A stretch of DNA of 15,009 nt from Candidatus Caccousia avistercoris (GCA_018715025.1 DVMK01000107.1:1-15009), one strand, 5' to 3'. Positions 1 to 6,803 are shown, counted from the first letter of the stretch. Notes: a model not told the origin generated them from the sequence alone. Numbers and translations are program-made.

Positions 1-800
1 CTACCATGGCCTTCAAGGATTTCAACCCCATGGTGGGCATTCTGGGAAGTCCCTGGGTGGGGTTCGAGCACTTTGAAACCCTTTTCGGCATGGAAAAATT
101 CTACTCCGTGGTATGGAATACCATTTACATCAGTGTCATTCGTCTTATCTTCGGCTTCCCCTTCCCCATCATCATCGCCCTCATGCTGAACGAGGTGCGG
201 TCCAGCAAGCTGAAGAAGGGAATTCAGACGGCGGTGTACATCCCCAACTTTATTTCCTGGGTGGTCATGGGCGGCATTCTCACCAACATGCTCTCTATGG
301 ACACCGGCATTGTGAACGGCTTCATCAAGCTGCTGGGCTTCCAGCCCATTGGATTCCTTACCGACGAGCGGTACTTCGTAGGCACCATGGTGGTTTCCAT
401 GATTTGGAAAACCTTCGGCTACAACACCATCATCTACCTGGCGGCCCTCACGGCGGTGGATCCCCAGCTGTACGAGGCGGCCACCGTGGACGGCGCCGGC
501 CGCTGGAAGCAGCTGTTCCACATTACCCTGCCCTGCATTATGTCTACCATTGTGGTCATGTTCATCATGCGCATCGGCAACCTGATGCAGGCGGGCTTCG
601 AGCAGATTTTCGTTCTGTACCACCCCGGCGTATACGGCACGGCAGACATCATCGACACCTACGTGTACCGCGCCGGCCTGCAGGACGGCAAATTTGAGCT
701 GGCGGCGGCCGTGGGCCTGTTCAAATCCGTGATCAACTTCGTGCTCCTCATTTTCGCCAACAAGCTGGCCCGTGTGGCCGGAGAGGAGGGCGTGTACTGA
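1..800 (+). CDS. ABC sugar transporter permease, LplB type (5' partial)
   Basis: Inner-membrane permease of a carbohydrate ABC importer, paired with the permease that follows. The reading frame is open to the window edge (first whole codon at base 3). The first ATG, at base 6, is internal: it begins the AFKDFNP stretch, which in LplB-type permeases follows the first membrane segment, so the N-terminus lies upstream. Counting from that ATG, hydrophobic segments lie near residues 34-61, 75-95, 123-147, 180-190 and 240-252. The cytoplasmic EAA loop that contacts the ATPase is at residues 157-176 (YEAATVDGAG to the ITLP motif, bases about 474-533). The stop overlaps the next start by one base (TGATG), implying translational coupling. 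No ATPase gene is visible here; this family often uses a shared MsmX-like ATPase encoded elsewhere. Family call is firm; the substrate is inferred from the downstream sulfatases. Confidence 0.9.
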   Translation, partial: TMAFKDFNPMVGILGSPWVGFEHFETLFGMEKFYSVVWNTIYISVIRLIFGFPFPIIIALMLNEVRSSKLKKGIQTAVYIPNFISWVVMGGILTNMLSMDTGIVNGFIKLLGFQPIGFLTDERYFVGTMVVSMIWKTFGYNTIIYLAALTAVDPQLYEAATVDGAGRWKQLFHITLPCIMSTIVVMFIMRIGNLMQAGFEQIFVLYHPGVYGTADIIDTYVYRAGLQDGKFELAAAVGLFKSVINFVLLIFANKLARVAGEEGVY

Positions 801-1690
801 TGACTATCGTGAAACGCAACCCCAACCGCATCAAGCGCGGCTTCGGCAGCCGGCTCTTCGACGTGATCAACATTGTCCTTCTGGTTCTGCTGGCCCTCAC
901 CTGTATTTACCCCTTCTGGGACACTCTGGTGGTTTCGTTCAGCTCGCTGAAGTCGTACCTGAGCACCAGCGTTCACCTGTGGCCCAGCGAATGGTCGCTG
1001 GAGGGCTACCAGTTCATGTTCTCCAACAATACGCTGTGGACCTCCTACGCCAACAGCATCTTCATCACCGTGGTGGGTACCATCATCAACCTGCTGGTCA
1101 CCGTCATGGCGGCCTACACCCTTTCCAAGAAGGATTTGAAGGGCCACCGGTTCCTCACCTTCCTGGCGGTGTTCACCATGATGTTCTCCGGCGGCATCAT
1201 CCCCACTTACATCGTGGTGAAGGATGTGGGCCTCATGAACTCCCTGTGGTCCATGATCCTGCCCACCGCCGTGAACACCTCCTACCTCATCATCATGAGG
1301 AACTTCCTCTTTGACCTGCCCCACGAGCTGGAAGAGTCCGCCATGCTGGACGGCTGCACCGAAATCGGCGTGCTGTTCCGCATCATTCTTCCCATCTCCC
1401 GCCCCTCCATCATCACCATCGCCCTGTTCTACGCGGTGGACCACTGGAACGACTTCTTCAACGCCATTATGTACATTATGGACGAGGAGAAATGGCCCCT
1501 GCAGCTGTTCCTGCGCTCCATGCTGTTCGAGAGCGAGGCCTCCTACTCCAGCACGCAGAGCCTGTTTCTGCTGGGGCAGCCCATGAAAATGGCTGCCGTG
1601 ATGATGGCCATCATCCCCATTATGCTGGTGTTCCCCTTCTTCCAGAAATACTTCGCCAAGGGCATCACCGCAGGGGCGGTAAAGGGCTGA
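800..1690 (+). CDS. ABC sugar transporter permease, LplC/YtcP type
   Basis: Second membrane subunit of the importer (296 residues, normal for the family). The N-terminus is basic (VKRNPNRIKRGFGSR), followed by a membrane segment at about 22-42 ending in the CIYPFWDTLVVSFS stretch typical of LplC/YtcP proteins. Further segments run through the middle and near the C-terminus, where the chain ends in YFAKGITAGAVKG, the usual family ending. The EAA-type loop begins near residue 177 (LEESAMLDG) and reaches the ILP motif near 195. Its ATG shares a base with the upstream stop, so the two permeases are probably translated in a fixed ratio. It forms a heterodimeric channel with the upstream gene and receives substrate from the lipoprotein encoded 66 bases downstream. 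Confidence 0.93.
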   Translation: MTIVKRNPNRIKRGFGSRLFDVINIVLLVLLALTCIYPFWDTLVVSFSSLKSYLSTSVHLWPSEWSLEGYQFMFSNNTLWTSYANSIFITVVGTIINLLVTVMAAYTLSKKDLKGHRFLTFLAVFTMMFSGGIIPTYIVVKDVGLMNSLWSMILPTAVNTSYLIIMRNFLFDLPHELEESAMLDGCTEIGVLFRIILPISRPSIITIALFYAVDHWNDFFNAIMYIMDEEKWPLQLFLRSMLFESEASYSSTQSLFLLGQPMKMAAVMMAIIPIMLVFPFFQKYFAKGITAGAVKG

Positions 1691-1756
1691 ACCCTGTATT
1701 CCCTGAAAAACAGCAGATAGATTGCGTGTATAGACAAGGAAAGGTGGTAAAACCAG

Positions 1757-3331
1757 ATGAAAGCAACAAAAAGATTACTGGCCCTGTTCCTGTGCGCTGC
1801 CATGGCGGCCTCAGCGGCAGCCTGCTCCAGCCCTTCGGGCGGCACGGCTTCCACCGGCGGCGGGAGCGCCTCTGCGGCCGGCGACGGCGGCGAAACCTCC
1901 GGCGAACCGGTGCCCATTGAGTGGCTCACCACCGGCGACACCGCCGCCGAGCCCATTCAGGAGGGCGACCGGATCATCGCGGCCATCAACGAGCAGCTGG
2001 GCATTGACCTGGATGTGCAGATCGTTCCTGAGGGCAACACCGAGAAGGTGAACGTGGCCATGGCTTCCGGCGACTTCCCCGACGTGGTCACCGGCGCCTT
2101 CGGTACCTCCGCCACCCAGGGCTGGATTGACAACGGCATGGTCATTGAGCTGAACCAGTTCTTTGAGAACTGCCCTGACATGCAAAGCTGGATTGAAAAG
2201 GACTATTCCTGGAGCGCTACCGACGGCAAATACTACGGCGTGCCCTTCATTACCCAGCTGCATGCGTCTAATGTGCTGATTATGATGCGCGGCGACTGGC
2301 TGGAAGCAGTAGGCATGGAGTACCCCAAGACCCTGGACGATATGCGTGCGGTTTTGGAAGCCTTCACCACCCAGGATCCGGACGGCAACGGCCAGAACGA
2401 CACCGTAGGCTACACAGCCGACAAGCCCAGCAGCAGCACCGGCCAAACCCCCTTTGACTGGGTGTTCTACGCCTACGGCCGCGAGTACGCCGACTACATG
2501 CTGGACGAGGACGGCAACGTGGCGCCCTGGTTCGAGTATGACGGCTTTGTGCCCGCCATGACGTACATTAAGGACCTGTGGGACAACGGGTTCGTGGATC
2601 AGGAGCTGATGCTGAACGACGCCAGCAAGAAGGAAGAGAAATTCTACCAGGGCCGTGCAGGCGCTTTCAACGCCACCCTGTACCGCCATGTGACCCGGCA
2701 TGAAAACAACGTGAAAGAGCTGTTCCCCGACGCCACCGTCGTGTACGACCTGCCCCCCGTGGGCCCCGACGGCGAGAGCTTCGGCATAACCCCGCAGGGC
2801 AAGGGCGGCTTCTTCACCTGCATTACCGCCAACTGCGCCAATCCGGACAAGGCCGCTGAGTTCATCAACTTCATGGTGTCTGAGGAAGGCAACAACCTGC
2901 TCCGTCTGGGCATTGAGGGCATTCACTACACCATGGACGGCGACACCGTAGTGTTCAACGAGGAAGAGCGCGCCAAGGACGCCTTCTCTCCCGACGGCTG
3001 GTGCCATGCGCTGGCATGGGGCTCCTTCTACTGGCCTCTGGAAAGCGGCTACATGCCTGACAGCGACCCTGACAAGGATCGTGCGCTGGCCAGCGTAGAG
3101 CTTGCCACCCAGGCTCAGGTTCCCAACCTGGTAAACCAGAAGACTCCTCTGGAGATCGAAAACGGCAGCACCCTGAACGACGTGTTCATCCAGTACTTCT
3201 CCGACATGCTCCAGGGCAAGATCGGCATCGAAGAGGGCGCCCAGCAGCTGAGCGAAAGCTGGCGTTCCCAGGGCGGCGAAGAGATGCTGGCCGAGCTGAC
3301 CGAGGCTTACAACGCCCAGAACGCGGCATAA
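1757..3331 (+). CDS. Extracellular solute-binding lipoprotein of the ABC importer (LplA-like)
   Basis: Substrate-capture subunit anchored outside the membrane. The 524-residue chain starts with a basic n-region (KATKRL), a hydrophobic core and a lipobox (SAAAC) giving lipidation at Cys23, followed by a Ser/Gly/Ala-rich linker to about residue 50. The mature part is the large type of carbohydrate-binding protein. A DPDGNGQND segment at residues 207-215 resembles the EF-hand-like calcium loop of large oligosaccharide binders such as AlgQ and the glycosaminoglycan-disaccharide binder Smon0123. The start is set by AAAGGTGG about ten bases upstream. It sits between the permeases and two sulfatases, so a sulfated oligosaccharide is the likely ligand; that is inference. 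The C-terminus is rich in Gln/Glu/Ala (SESWRSQGGEEMLAELTEAY), as usual for the family. Confidence 0.92.
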   Translation: MKATKRLLALFLCAAMAASAAACSSPSGGTASTGGGSASAAGDGGETSGEPVPIEWLTTGDTAAEPIQEGDRIIAAINEQLGIDLDVQIVPEGNTEKVNVAMASGDFPDVVTGAFGTSATQGWIDNGMVIELNQFFENCPDMQSWIEKDYSWSATDGKYYGVPFITQLHASNVLIMMRGDWLEAVGMEYPKTLDDMRAVLEAFTTQDPDGNGQNDTVGYTADKPSSSTGQTPFDWVFYAYGREYADYMLDEDGNVAPWFEYDGFVPAMTYIKDLWDNGFVDQELMLNDASKKEEKFYQGRAGAFNATLYRHVTRHENNVKELFPDATVVYDLPPVGPDGESFGITPQGKGGFFTCITANCANPDKAAEFINFMVSEEGNNLLRLGIEGIHYTMDGDTVVFNEEERAKDAFSPDGWCHALAWGSFYWPLESGYMPDSDPDKDRALASVELATQAQVPNLVNQKTPLEIENGSTLNDVFIQYFSDMLQGKIGIEEGAQQLSESWRSQGGEEMLAELTEAYNAQNAA

Positions 3332-3375
3332 GCTTACTTACAAGGACACAATTTCCCATATCAAAACCGACGGCG

Positions 3376-3412
3376 GCGCCGCGTTCCTCCCCCTGTGGGC
3401 GGGGCGCGGCGC
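3376..3412 (+). other. Strong GC hairpin between transporter and sulfatase genes
   Basis: GCGCCGCG (3376-3383) pairs perfectly with CGCGGCGC (3405-3412). An inner CCCC/GGGG pairing (3389-3392 with 3401-3404) tightens the loop. No T-run follows, so it is not a classical intrinsic terminator. It could stabilise the 3' end of the binding-protein message or lower expression of the sulfatases relative to the transporter. The 157-base gap 3332-3488 holds no other clear signal, and I saw no convincing promoter, so the sulfatases are probably read from the transporter mRNA. Confidence 0.5.
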
Positions 3413-3488
3413 TGTCCGCGCAAGTTAGGGCGACGGCGGGGGGAAGGCTTTTCCGCCGGGCGCCCTGGAAAAGAGAGGGCATTGCATT

Positions 3489-4874
3489 ATGGCAAAGAAA
3501 CCGAACATCCTGTTCATCCTGCTGGACGACATGGGCTGGCGCGACCTGGCCTGCACCGGCTCCACCTTCTACGAAACCCCCAACATTGACCGCCTTGCCC
3601 GGGAAGGAATGGTTTTCCCCAACGCCTACGCCTCCTGCCCGGTGTGCTCCCCTTCCCGGGCCAGCTTCCTCACCGGCAAGTACCCGGCCCGGGTGGGCGT
3701 CACCGACTGGATTGACATGACCGGCGAATGCCACCCCCTGAAGGGGAAGCTGATTGACGCGCCTTACCTGAAGCATATTCCGGAGGGGGCCCGCACCCTG
3801 GCCCAGTGCCTGAAGGAGGAGGGCTACGCCACCTGGCACGTGGGCAAGTGGCACCTGGGCGACGAGGCCCACTACCCGGAGCGTTACGGCTTTGAGAAGA
3901 ACATCGGCGGCTGCTCCTGGGGCCACCCCAAGCAGGGGTACTTTGTGCCCTACGGCATCCCCACCCTGCCCGAGGGCCCCGAGGGCGAGTACCTGACGGA
4001 CCGGCTCACCGACGAGGCCATCCGCCTCATCCAGTCCGGGGAGGAGCGGCCCTTCTTCCTGAACCTGTGCCATTACACCGTACACATGCCCATTATGGCC
4101 AAGGAGAAGGACATTGAGCGGTTCCGCCAAAAGGCGGAGGCCATAGAACAGGGCGCGCAGCCCCTGGTGGAGGGCGAGCCCATCCCCGCCCACGAGCACG
4201 GCCGGGTGGTGCGCCGCACGGTGCAGTCCAACGCCATTTACGCCGCCATGATCTGGAACCTGGACGAGAACATCGGCCGCCTGATGAAGGCCCTGGAGGA
4301 GAGCGGCAAGGCCCAGGACACCATGGTGATCTTCACCTCTGACAACGGGGGCCTGGCCACCGCAGAGGGCTCCCCCACCTGCAACCTGCCCGCCAAAGAG
4401 GGCAAGGGCTGGATGTACGAGGGCGGCACCCGGGTGCCCCTCATTGTGTGGTACCCCAGGCTGGTAAAGCCCAGCACCTGCTGCCGCACCTCCGTCACCA
4501 CCCCGGACTTCTTCCCCACCTTCCTGGAGTTTGCCGGGGCGGCGGAGAAAACCCCCGGCGATCTGGACGGTGTGAGCCTGATGCCCCTGCTGCGGGGCGA
4601 GGCCATCCCGGAGCGTCCCCTCTTCTGGCATTACCCCCACTACGGCAACCAGGGGGGTACCCCCGGCTCCTCGGTGGTGCTGGGCAAGTATAAGCTCATC
4701 GAATTCTTCGAGGACGGCCGGTGCGAGCTGTACGACATTGAAGCCGACCTGAGCGAGCAGAACAACATTGCCGCCCAGCACCCGGAAAAGACGGCGGAGC
4801 TGCGGGCCCTGCTGCACAACTGGCAGCGGGAATCCGGGGCCAGGTTCCCAGAGCCGAACCCGGACTGGCAGTGA
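3489..4874 (+). CDS. Sulfatase, Cys-type, cytoplasmic (S1 family)
   Basis: Hydrolyses sulfate esters, presumably on an imported sugar. The 461-residue protein begins directly with the sulfatase fold (KPNILFILLDDMG; metal ligands D13-D14) and has no signal peptide. The activation motif is CSPSR at residues 53-57, so Cys53 would be converted to formylglycine, in anaerobes usually by the radical-SAM enzyme anSME, which is not in this window. Other signatures are GKWHLG (119-124), the HYTVH segment near residue 200, and SDNGG (284-288) with metal ligands D285/N286. A C-terminal subdomain carries the usual LYDIEADLSEQNN pattern. GAGAGGG lies about ten bases before the start. A second sulfatase follows after 19 bases. 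Substrate position (2-O, 4-O, 6-O or N) cannot be read from the sequence. Confidence 0.95.
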   Translation: MAKKPNILFILLDDMGWRDLACTGSTFYETPNIDRLAREGMVFPNAYASCPVCSPSRASFLTGKYPARVGVTDWIDMTGECHPLKGKLIDAPYLKHIPEGARTLAQCLKEEGYATWHVGKWHLGDEAHYPERYGFEKNIGGCSWGHPKQGYFVPYGIPTLPEGPEGEYLTDRLTDEAIRLIQSGEERPFFLNLCHYTVHMPIMAKEKDIERFRQKAEAIEQGAQPLVEGEPIPAHEHGRVVRRTVQSNAIYAAMIWNLDENIGRLMKALEESGKAQDTMVIFTSDNGGLATAEGSPTCNLPAKEGKGWMYEGGTRVPLIVWYPRLVKPSTCCRTSVTTPDFFPTFLEFAGAAEKTPGDLDGVSLMPLLRGEAIPERPLFWHYPHYGNQGGTPGSSVVLGKYKLIEFFEDGRCELYDIEADLSEQNNIAAQHPEKTAELRALLHNWQRESGARFPEPNPDWQ

Positions 4875-4893
4875 GAGAGGGGAGGAGCTTTCC

Positions 4894-6348
4894 ATGGCAA
4901 AAAAGCCTAACATTATATTTATTCTCAGCGACGACCAGGGACCCTGGGCCATGAACTGCGCCGGCACGCCGGAGCTGTACACCCCCTCCCTGAACGCCAT
5001 TGCCCAAAACGGCATGCGGTTTGAAAACTTTTTCTGCGCGTCCCCGGTGTGCTCCCCGGCCAGGGCTTCCCTGCTGACGGGGGATATCCCCTCCTCCCAC
5101 GGCGTGCTGGACTGGCTGCGCTCGGGGAACGTGGACGCGGAAAAGTTTGCCGCCCAGGGGAAGGAAAACCCCTACGGCGGCTATGCCGACGAAGAGAAAC
5201 CCATCCAGTACCTGGCGGGCAAAACCACATACACCGACATTCTGGCCCAGAACGGCTACACCTGCGCCCTCAGCGGCAAGTGGCACCTGGGGGACAGCGT
5301 CACCCCGCAGCACGGGTTTTCCCGGTGGTACACCATCGGCAAGGGCGGCTGCTTCTACTACCACCCGGATATTGTGGAAAACGGCTCCATCACCGTGGAG
5401 CACGGCAAATACGTCACCGACCTTATCACCGACCGGGCGCTGGAATTCCTGGACGAGCTGGCAGAGGGGGAGGATCCCTTCTACCTGAGCGTTCATTACA
5501 CGGCGCCCCACTCCCCCTGGGGGGCGGAGCATCACCCCAAGGAGTGGATCGACTACTACGATTCCTGCCAGTTTGAGAGCATCCCAGACGTTCCCGATCA
5601 CCCCGACATGACCACCGGCCCGGTGTACGGCACCCCCAGGCGGAAAGAAAACCTTCGGGGCTACTTCGCGGCTATTTCCGCCATGGACGCGGGCATTGGC
5701 CGCATCCTCCGCCGGTTGGAGGAAAAGGGCCTGACGAACGACACCCTGGTGGTGTTCACCGCAGACAACGGCATGAGCATGGGCCACCACGGCATTTGGG
5801 GCAAGGGCAACGGCACCCGGCCCATGAACATGTACGACACCGCCGTGAAGGTGCCCTTCCTCATCTCGTACCCGCCGCTTATCCCCAAGGGAAGCGTGTG
5901 CAAGGCCATGGTGAGCGCTTACGACTGGTTCCCCACCCTGCTGGACTTCCTGGGCCTTGACATGCAGGTGACCTCCCGCCTGCCGGGCCGCAGCTTCCTG
6001 CCCGCCCTGTGGGGCGGCACCCTGCCCGGGGGCGACGTGGTGGTGTTCGACGAGTACGGCCCGGTGCGGATGATCCGCTCTCAGACCCACAAGCTGGTGG
6101 TGCGTTACCCCTACGGGTACCATGAGTTTTACGACCTGGAGAAGGATCCCAACGAGGAGCACAACCTGATTGACGACCCGGCCTACGGGGAGCTCATCCT
6201 CACCTACCGCCGCAAGCTGGAAAAATGGTTTAACTCCTATGCCAACCCGGACATAGACGGTTCCCGCGAGGGCGTGACCGGCTCCGGGCAGCTTTGCTCC
6301 GCCGGGCTCTACGCCCAGAAGCTGGTAAAATACGCGGAAACAGACTGA
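4894..6348 (+). CDS. Sulfatase, Cys-type, second paralogue
   Basis: Second sulfatase of the operon (484 residues). The ATG at 4894 is chosen over an upstream in-frame ATG at 4768 because GGGGAGGAG lies just before it, the upstream extension overlaps the first sulfatase, and the fold starts at once with KPNIIFILSDDQG. The activation motif is CSPAR at residues 53-57 (Cys53 to formylglycine). GKWHLG is at 128-133, the HYTAPHSPW motif near residue 205, and ADNG at 290-293 (D291/N292 metal ligands). There is no signal peptide, so it is cytoplasmic. It has clearly diverged from its neighbour outside the motifs, for example after the activation motif and in the C-terminal domain, so the two probably remove sulfates from different positions or sugars. 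It is the last gene of the operon; no U-tract terminator directly follows. Confidence 0.95.
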   Translation: MAKKPNIIFILSDDQGPWAMNCAGTPELYTPSLNAIAQNGMRFENFFCASPVCSPARASLLTGDIPSSHGVLDWLRSGNVDAEKFAAQGKENPYGGYADEEKPIQYLAGKTTYTDILAQNGYTCALSGKWHLGDSVTPQHGFSRWYTIGKGGCFYYHPDIVENGSITVEHGKYVTDLITDRALEFLDELAEGEDPFYLSVHYTAPHSPWGAEHHPKEWIDYYDSCQFESIPDVPDHPDMTTGPVYGTPRRKENLRGYFAAISAMDAGIGRILRRLEEKGLTNDTLVVFTADNGMSMGHHGIWGKGNGTRPMNMYDTAVKVPFLISYPPLIPKGSVCKAMVSAYDWFPTLLDFLGLDMQVTSRLPGRSFLPALWGGTLPGGDVVVFDEYGPVRMIRSQTHKLVVRYPYGYHEFYDLEKDPNEEHNLIDDPAYGELILTYRRKLEKWFNSYANPDIDGSREGVTGSGQLCSAGLYAQKLVKYAETD

Positions 6349-6357
6349 CGAATCCGG

Positions 6358-6384
6358 CCGCGCCTGCGGCGGGCAAGACGCGCA
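6358..6384. repeat. GC-rich direct repeat, copy 1
   Basis: A 27-base segment built around CGCCTGCGGCGGGCAA recurs at 6777-6803 with 25 of 27 bases identical by hand comparison. The two copies flank the small toxin locus. Just after this copy, CCGCCGC (6386-6392) pairs with GCGGCGG (6395-6401), and more GC palindromes run to about 6445, so 6349-6470 is structured repeat DNA rather than gene. It may be a dispersed intergenic palindromic element. Confidence 0.6.
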
Positions 6385-6474
6385 CCCGCCGCCTGCGGCG
6401 GCTCTCCCTGGGCGGGGGGCCGCCCGCAGCGGCCCGCGGCGCGGCTTCGTGAAAAACTCTCACGGGCCGGTTCG

Positions 6475-6503
6475 TTGACTTTTTGGGGCCTGTGTGCTAT
6501 CAT
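6475..6503 (+). promoter_or_regulatory. Strong sigma-A promoter for an antisense RNA
   Basis: TTGACT (6475-6480), a 17-base spacer and TATCAT (6498-6503), with TGC immediately before the -10 box (extended -10). Expected start of transcription is near 6510. No open reading frame with a ribosome-binding site follows before the terminator at 6560-6610, so the product is predicted to be a short untranslated RNA. Confidence 0.7.
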
Positions 6504-6536
6504 AAAGACAAAGGAAAGGGCGTTTCGGCTTAACGA

Positions 6537-6548
6537 TTCGTCCCGCAT
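6537..6548. repeat. Inverted repeat arm flanking the toxin gene (left)
   Basis: TTCGTCCCGCAT is a perfect 12-base reverse complement of ATGCGGGACGAA at 6765-6776; the match extends to 14 of 15. In a toxin transcript on the - strand that spans both, the 5' UTR and 3' UTR could pair and bring the ends together. The arm also lies inside the predicted antisense RNA. Confidence 0.6.
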
Positions 6549-6559
6549 ATTACTCTTAT

Positions 6560-6610
6560 AAGGGAGTAACTGCTACGGTCTGAAACGTAAAGCGGTTACT
6601 TCCCTTTTTT
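6560..6610 (+). terminator. Intrinsic terminator of the antisense RNA, overlapping the toxin 3' end
   Basis: The left arm 6560-6574 (core GGGAGTAACTGCT) pairs with the right arm 6591-6606 (core AGCGGTTACTTCCC) with one bulged base and one G-T pair, a 16-base loop, and TTTTTT at 6605-6610. The stem contains the toxin stop codon on the - strand. On the - strand the hairpin is followed only by TTATAA, so it is a weaker terminator for the toxin message, which may run further into the antisense region. Confidence 0.8.
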
Positions 6611-6700
6611 GTATACAGCTTTGGCGATGAGCCAGACAAATCCGGCCACGCCAAGGAGTACCAACGTGAAATCAAACAATTGATCTACCGTTATGTACAT
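6596..6700 (-). CDS. Putative holin-like type I toxin, 34 residues
   Basis: The ATG is at 6700-6698 and the TAA at 6598-6596. The peptide starts MYITVDQLFDFTLVLLGVAG and has one membrane segment (about residues 8-26, with a central Trp) and a short basic tail ending KKGK. This matches the pattern of the small putative holin-like toxins of Firmicutes: a short N-terminal T-V-x-Q/E-L-F-like stretch, a single helix and a lysine-rich end. AAAGGGGGTG lies 7-8 bases before the ATG. A convergent promoter and terminator predict an antisense RNA over its 3' end, and the stop codon is inside the terminator stem. The known role of the family is membrane depolarisation when the antitoxin RNA is lost. I found no good -10/-35 for the toxin itself: a TTGACA at 6761-6756 lacks a matching -10. 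It could instead be a chance short ORF, but composition, ribosome-binding site and RNA context argue against that. Confidence 0.72.
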   Translation of the reverse strand: MYITVDQLFDFTLVLLGVAGFVWLIAKAVYKKGK

Positions 6701-6708
6701 AAGCCGCA

Positions 6709-6731
6709 CCCCCTTTCTGCAAAGAAGGGGG
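6709..6731 (-). promoter_or_regulatory. Hairpin covering the toxin ribosome-binding site
   Basis: On the - strand the GGGGG of the toxin Shine-Dalgarno (6713-6709) pairs with CCCCC (6731-6727). The stem continues through AA/TT and AG/CT pairs with one bulged A and a four-base loop. The predicted fold would hide the ribosome-binding site in the full-length mRNA. In AapA1- and BsrG-type systems such sequestration keeps the primary transcript silent. Confidence 0.55.
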
Positions 6732-6744
6732 AAAGAAGAAGCTT

Positions 6745-6776
6745 GTCCCCTCCTTTGTCAAAGGATGCGGGACGAA
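6745..6776. repeat. Stem-loop and right inverted-repeat arm upstream of the toxin
   Basis: TCCTTT-GTC-AAAGGA (6751-6765) is a perfect palindrome, enlarged by GTCCC (6745-6749) pairing with GGGAC (6769-6773). Bases 6765-6776 are also the right arm of the 12-bp repeat whose partner is at 6537-6548. The same bases can therefore take part in a local hairpin or in long-range pairing, but not both. Confidence 0.55.
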
Positions 6777-6803
6777 CCGCGCCTGCGGCGGGCAAATCGC
6801 GCA
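6777..6803. repeat. GC-rich direct repeat, copy 2
   Basis: Partner of 6358-6384, differing at two bases. It is followed by a degenerate third version (CCTGCCGTCGCCGGGCAAGG, 6808-6827) and a GGAAGCTTCC palindrome (6826-6835). The stretch 6701-7020 contains no supported gene beyond the toxin leader. Besides these repeats it holds an ATCC(C)ACAGA/TCTGTGGAT hairpin (6876-6904) and the terminator at 6963-6995. Confidence 0.6.

Larger units (their letters stand above)
6510..6611 (+). ncRNA. Predicted antitoxin antisense RNA, about 100 nt
   Basis: Bounded by the promoter at 6475-6503 and the intrinsic terminator ending in six T at 6605-6610. It runs convergent to the 34-residue toxin ORF (6596-6700, - strand) and is complementary to its last codons and 3' UTR, the layout known for txpA/RatA and bsrG/SR4 type I systems. 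Internal features: CGTT (6521-6524) can pair with AACG (6532-6535), and CGTTTC (6521-6526) is also complementary to GAAACG (6582-6587) in the terminator loop, a possible pseudoknot or contact seed. It contains no ATG-started frame. RNA existence is predicted, not shown. Confidence 0.6.

Noticed and set aside
4768..4893. Upstream in-frame extension of the second sulfatase
   Set aside because: It overlaps the end of the first sulfatase in another frame, is Arg/Ser-rich without family likeness, and the Shine-Dalgarno is just before 4894.
3186..5015. Long antisense open frame opposite the first sulfatase (609 codons)
   Set aside because: Shadow of GC-rich codon usage; its translation is low-complexity Gly/Ala/Val/His-rich and the + strand frame has complete sulfatase motifs.
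6756..6761. TTGACA on the - strand as the toxin -35 box
   Set aside because: At 16-18 bases spacing the sequence is CTTCTT-like, with no usable -10; the hexamer is also the loop of a palindrome.
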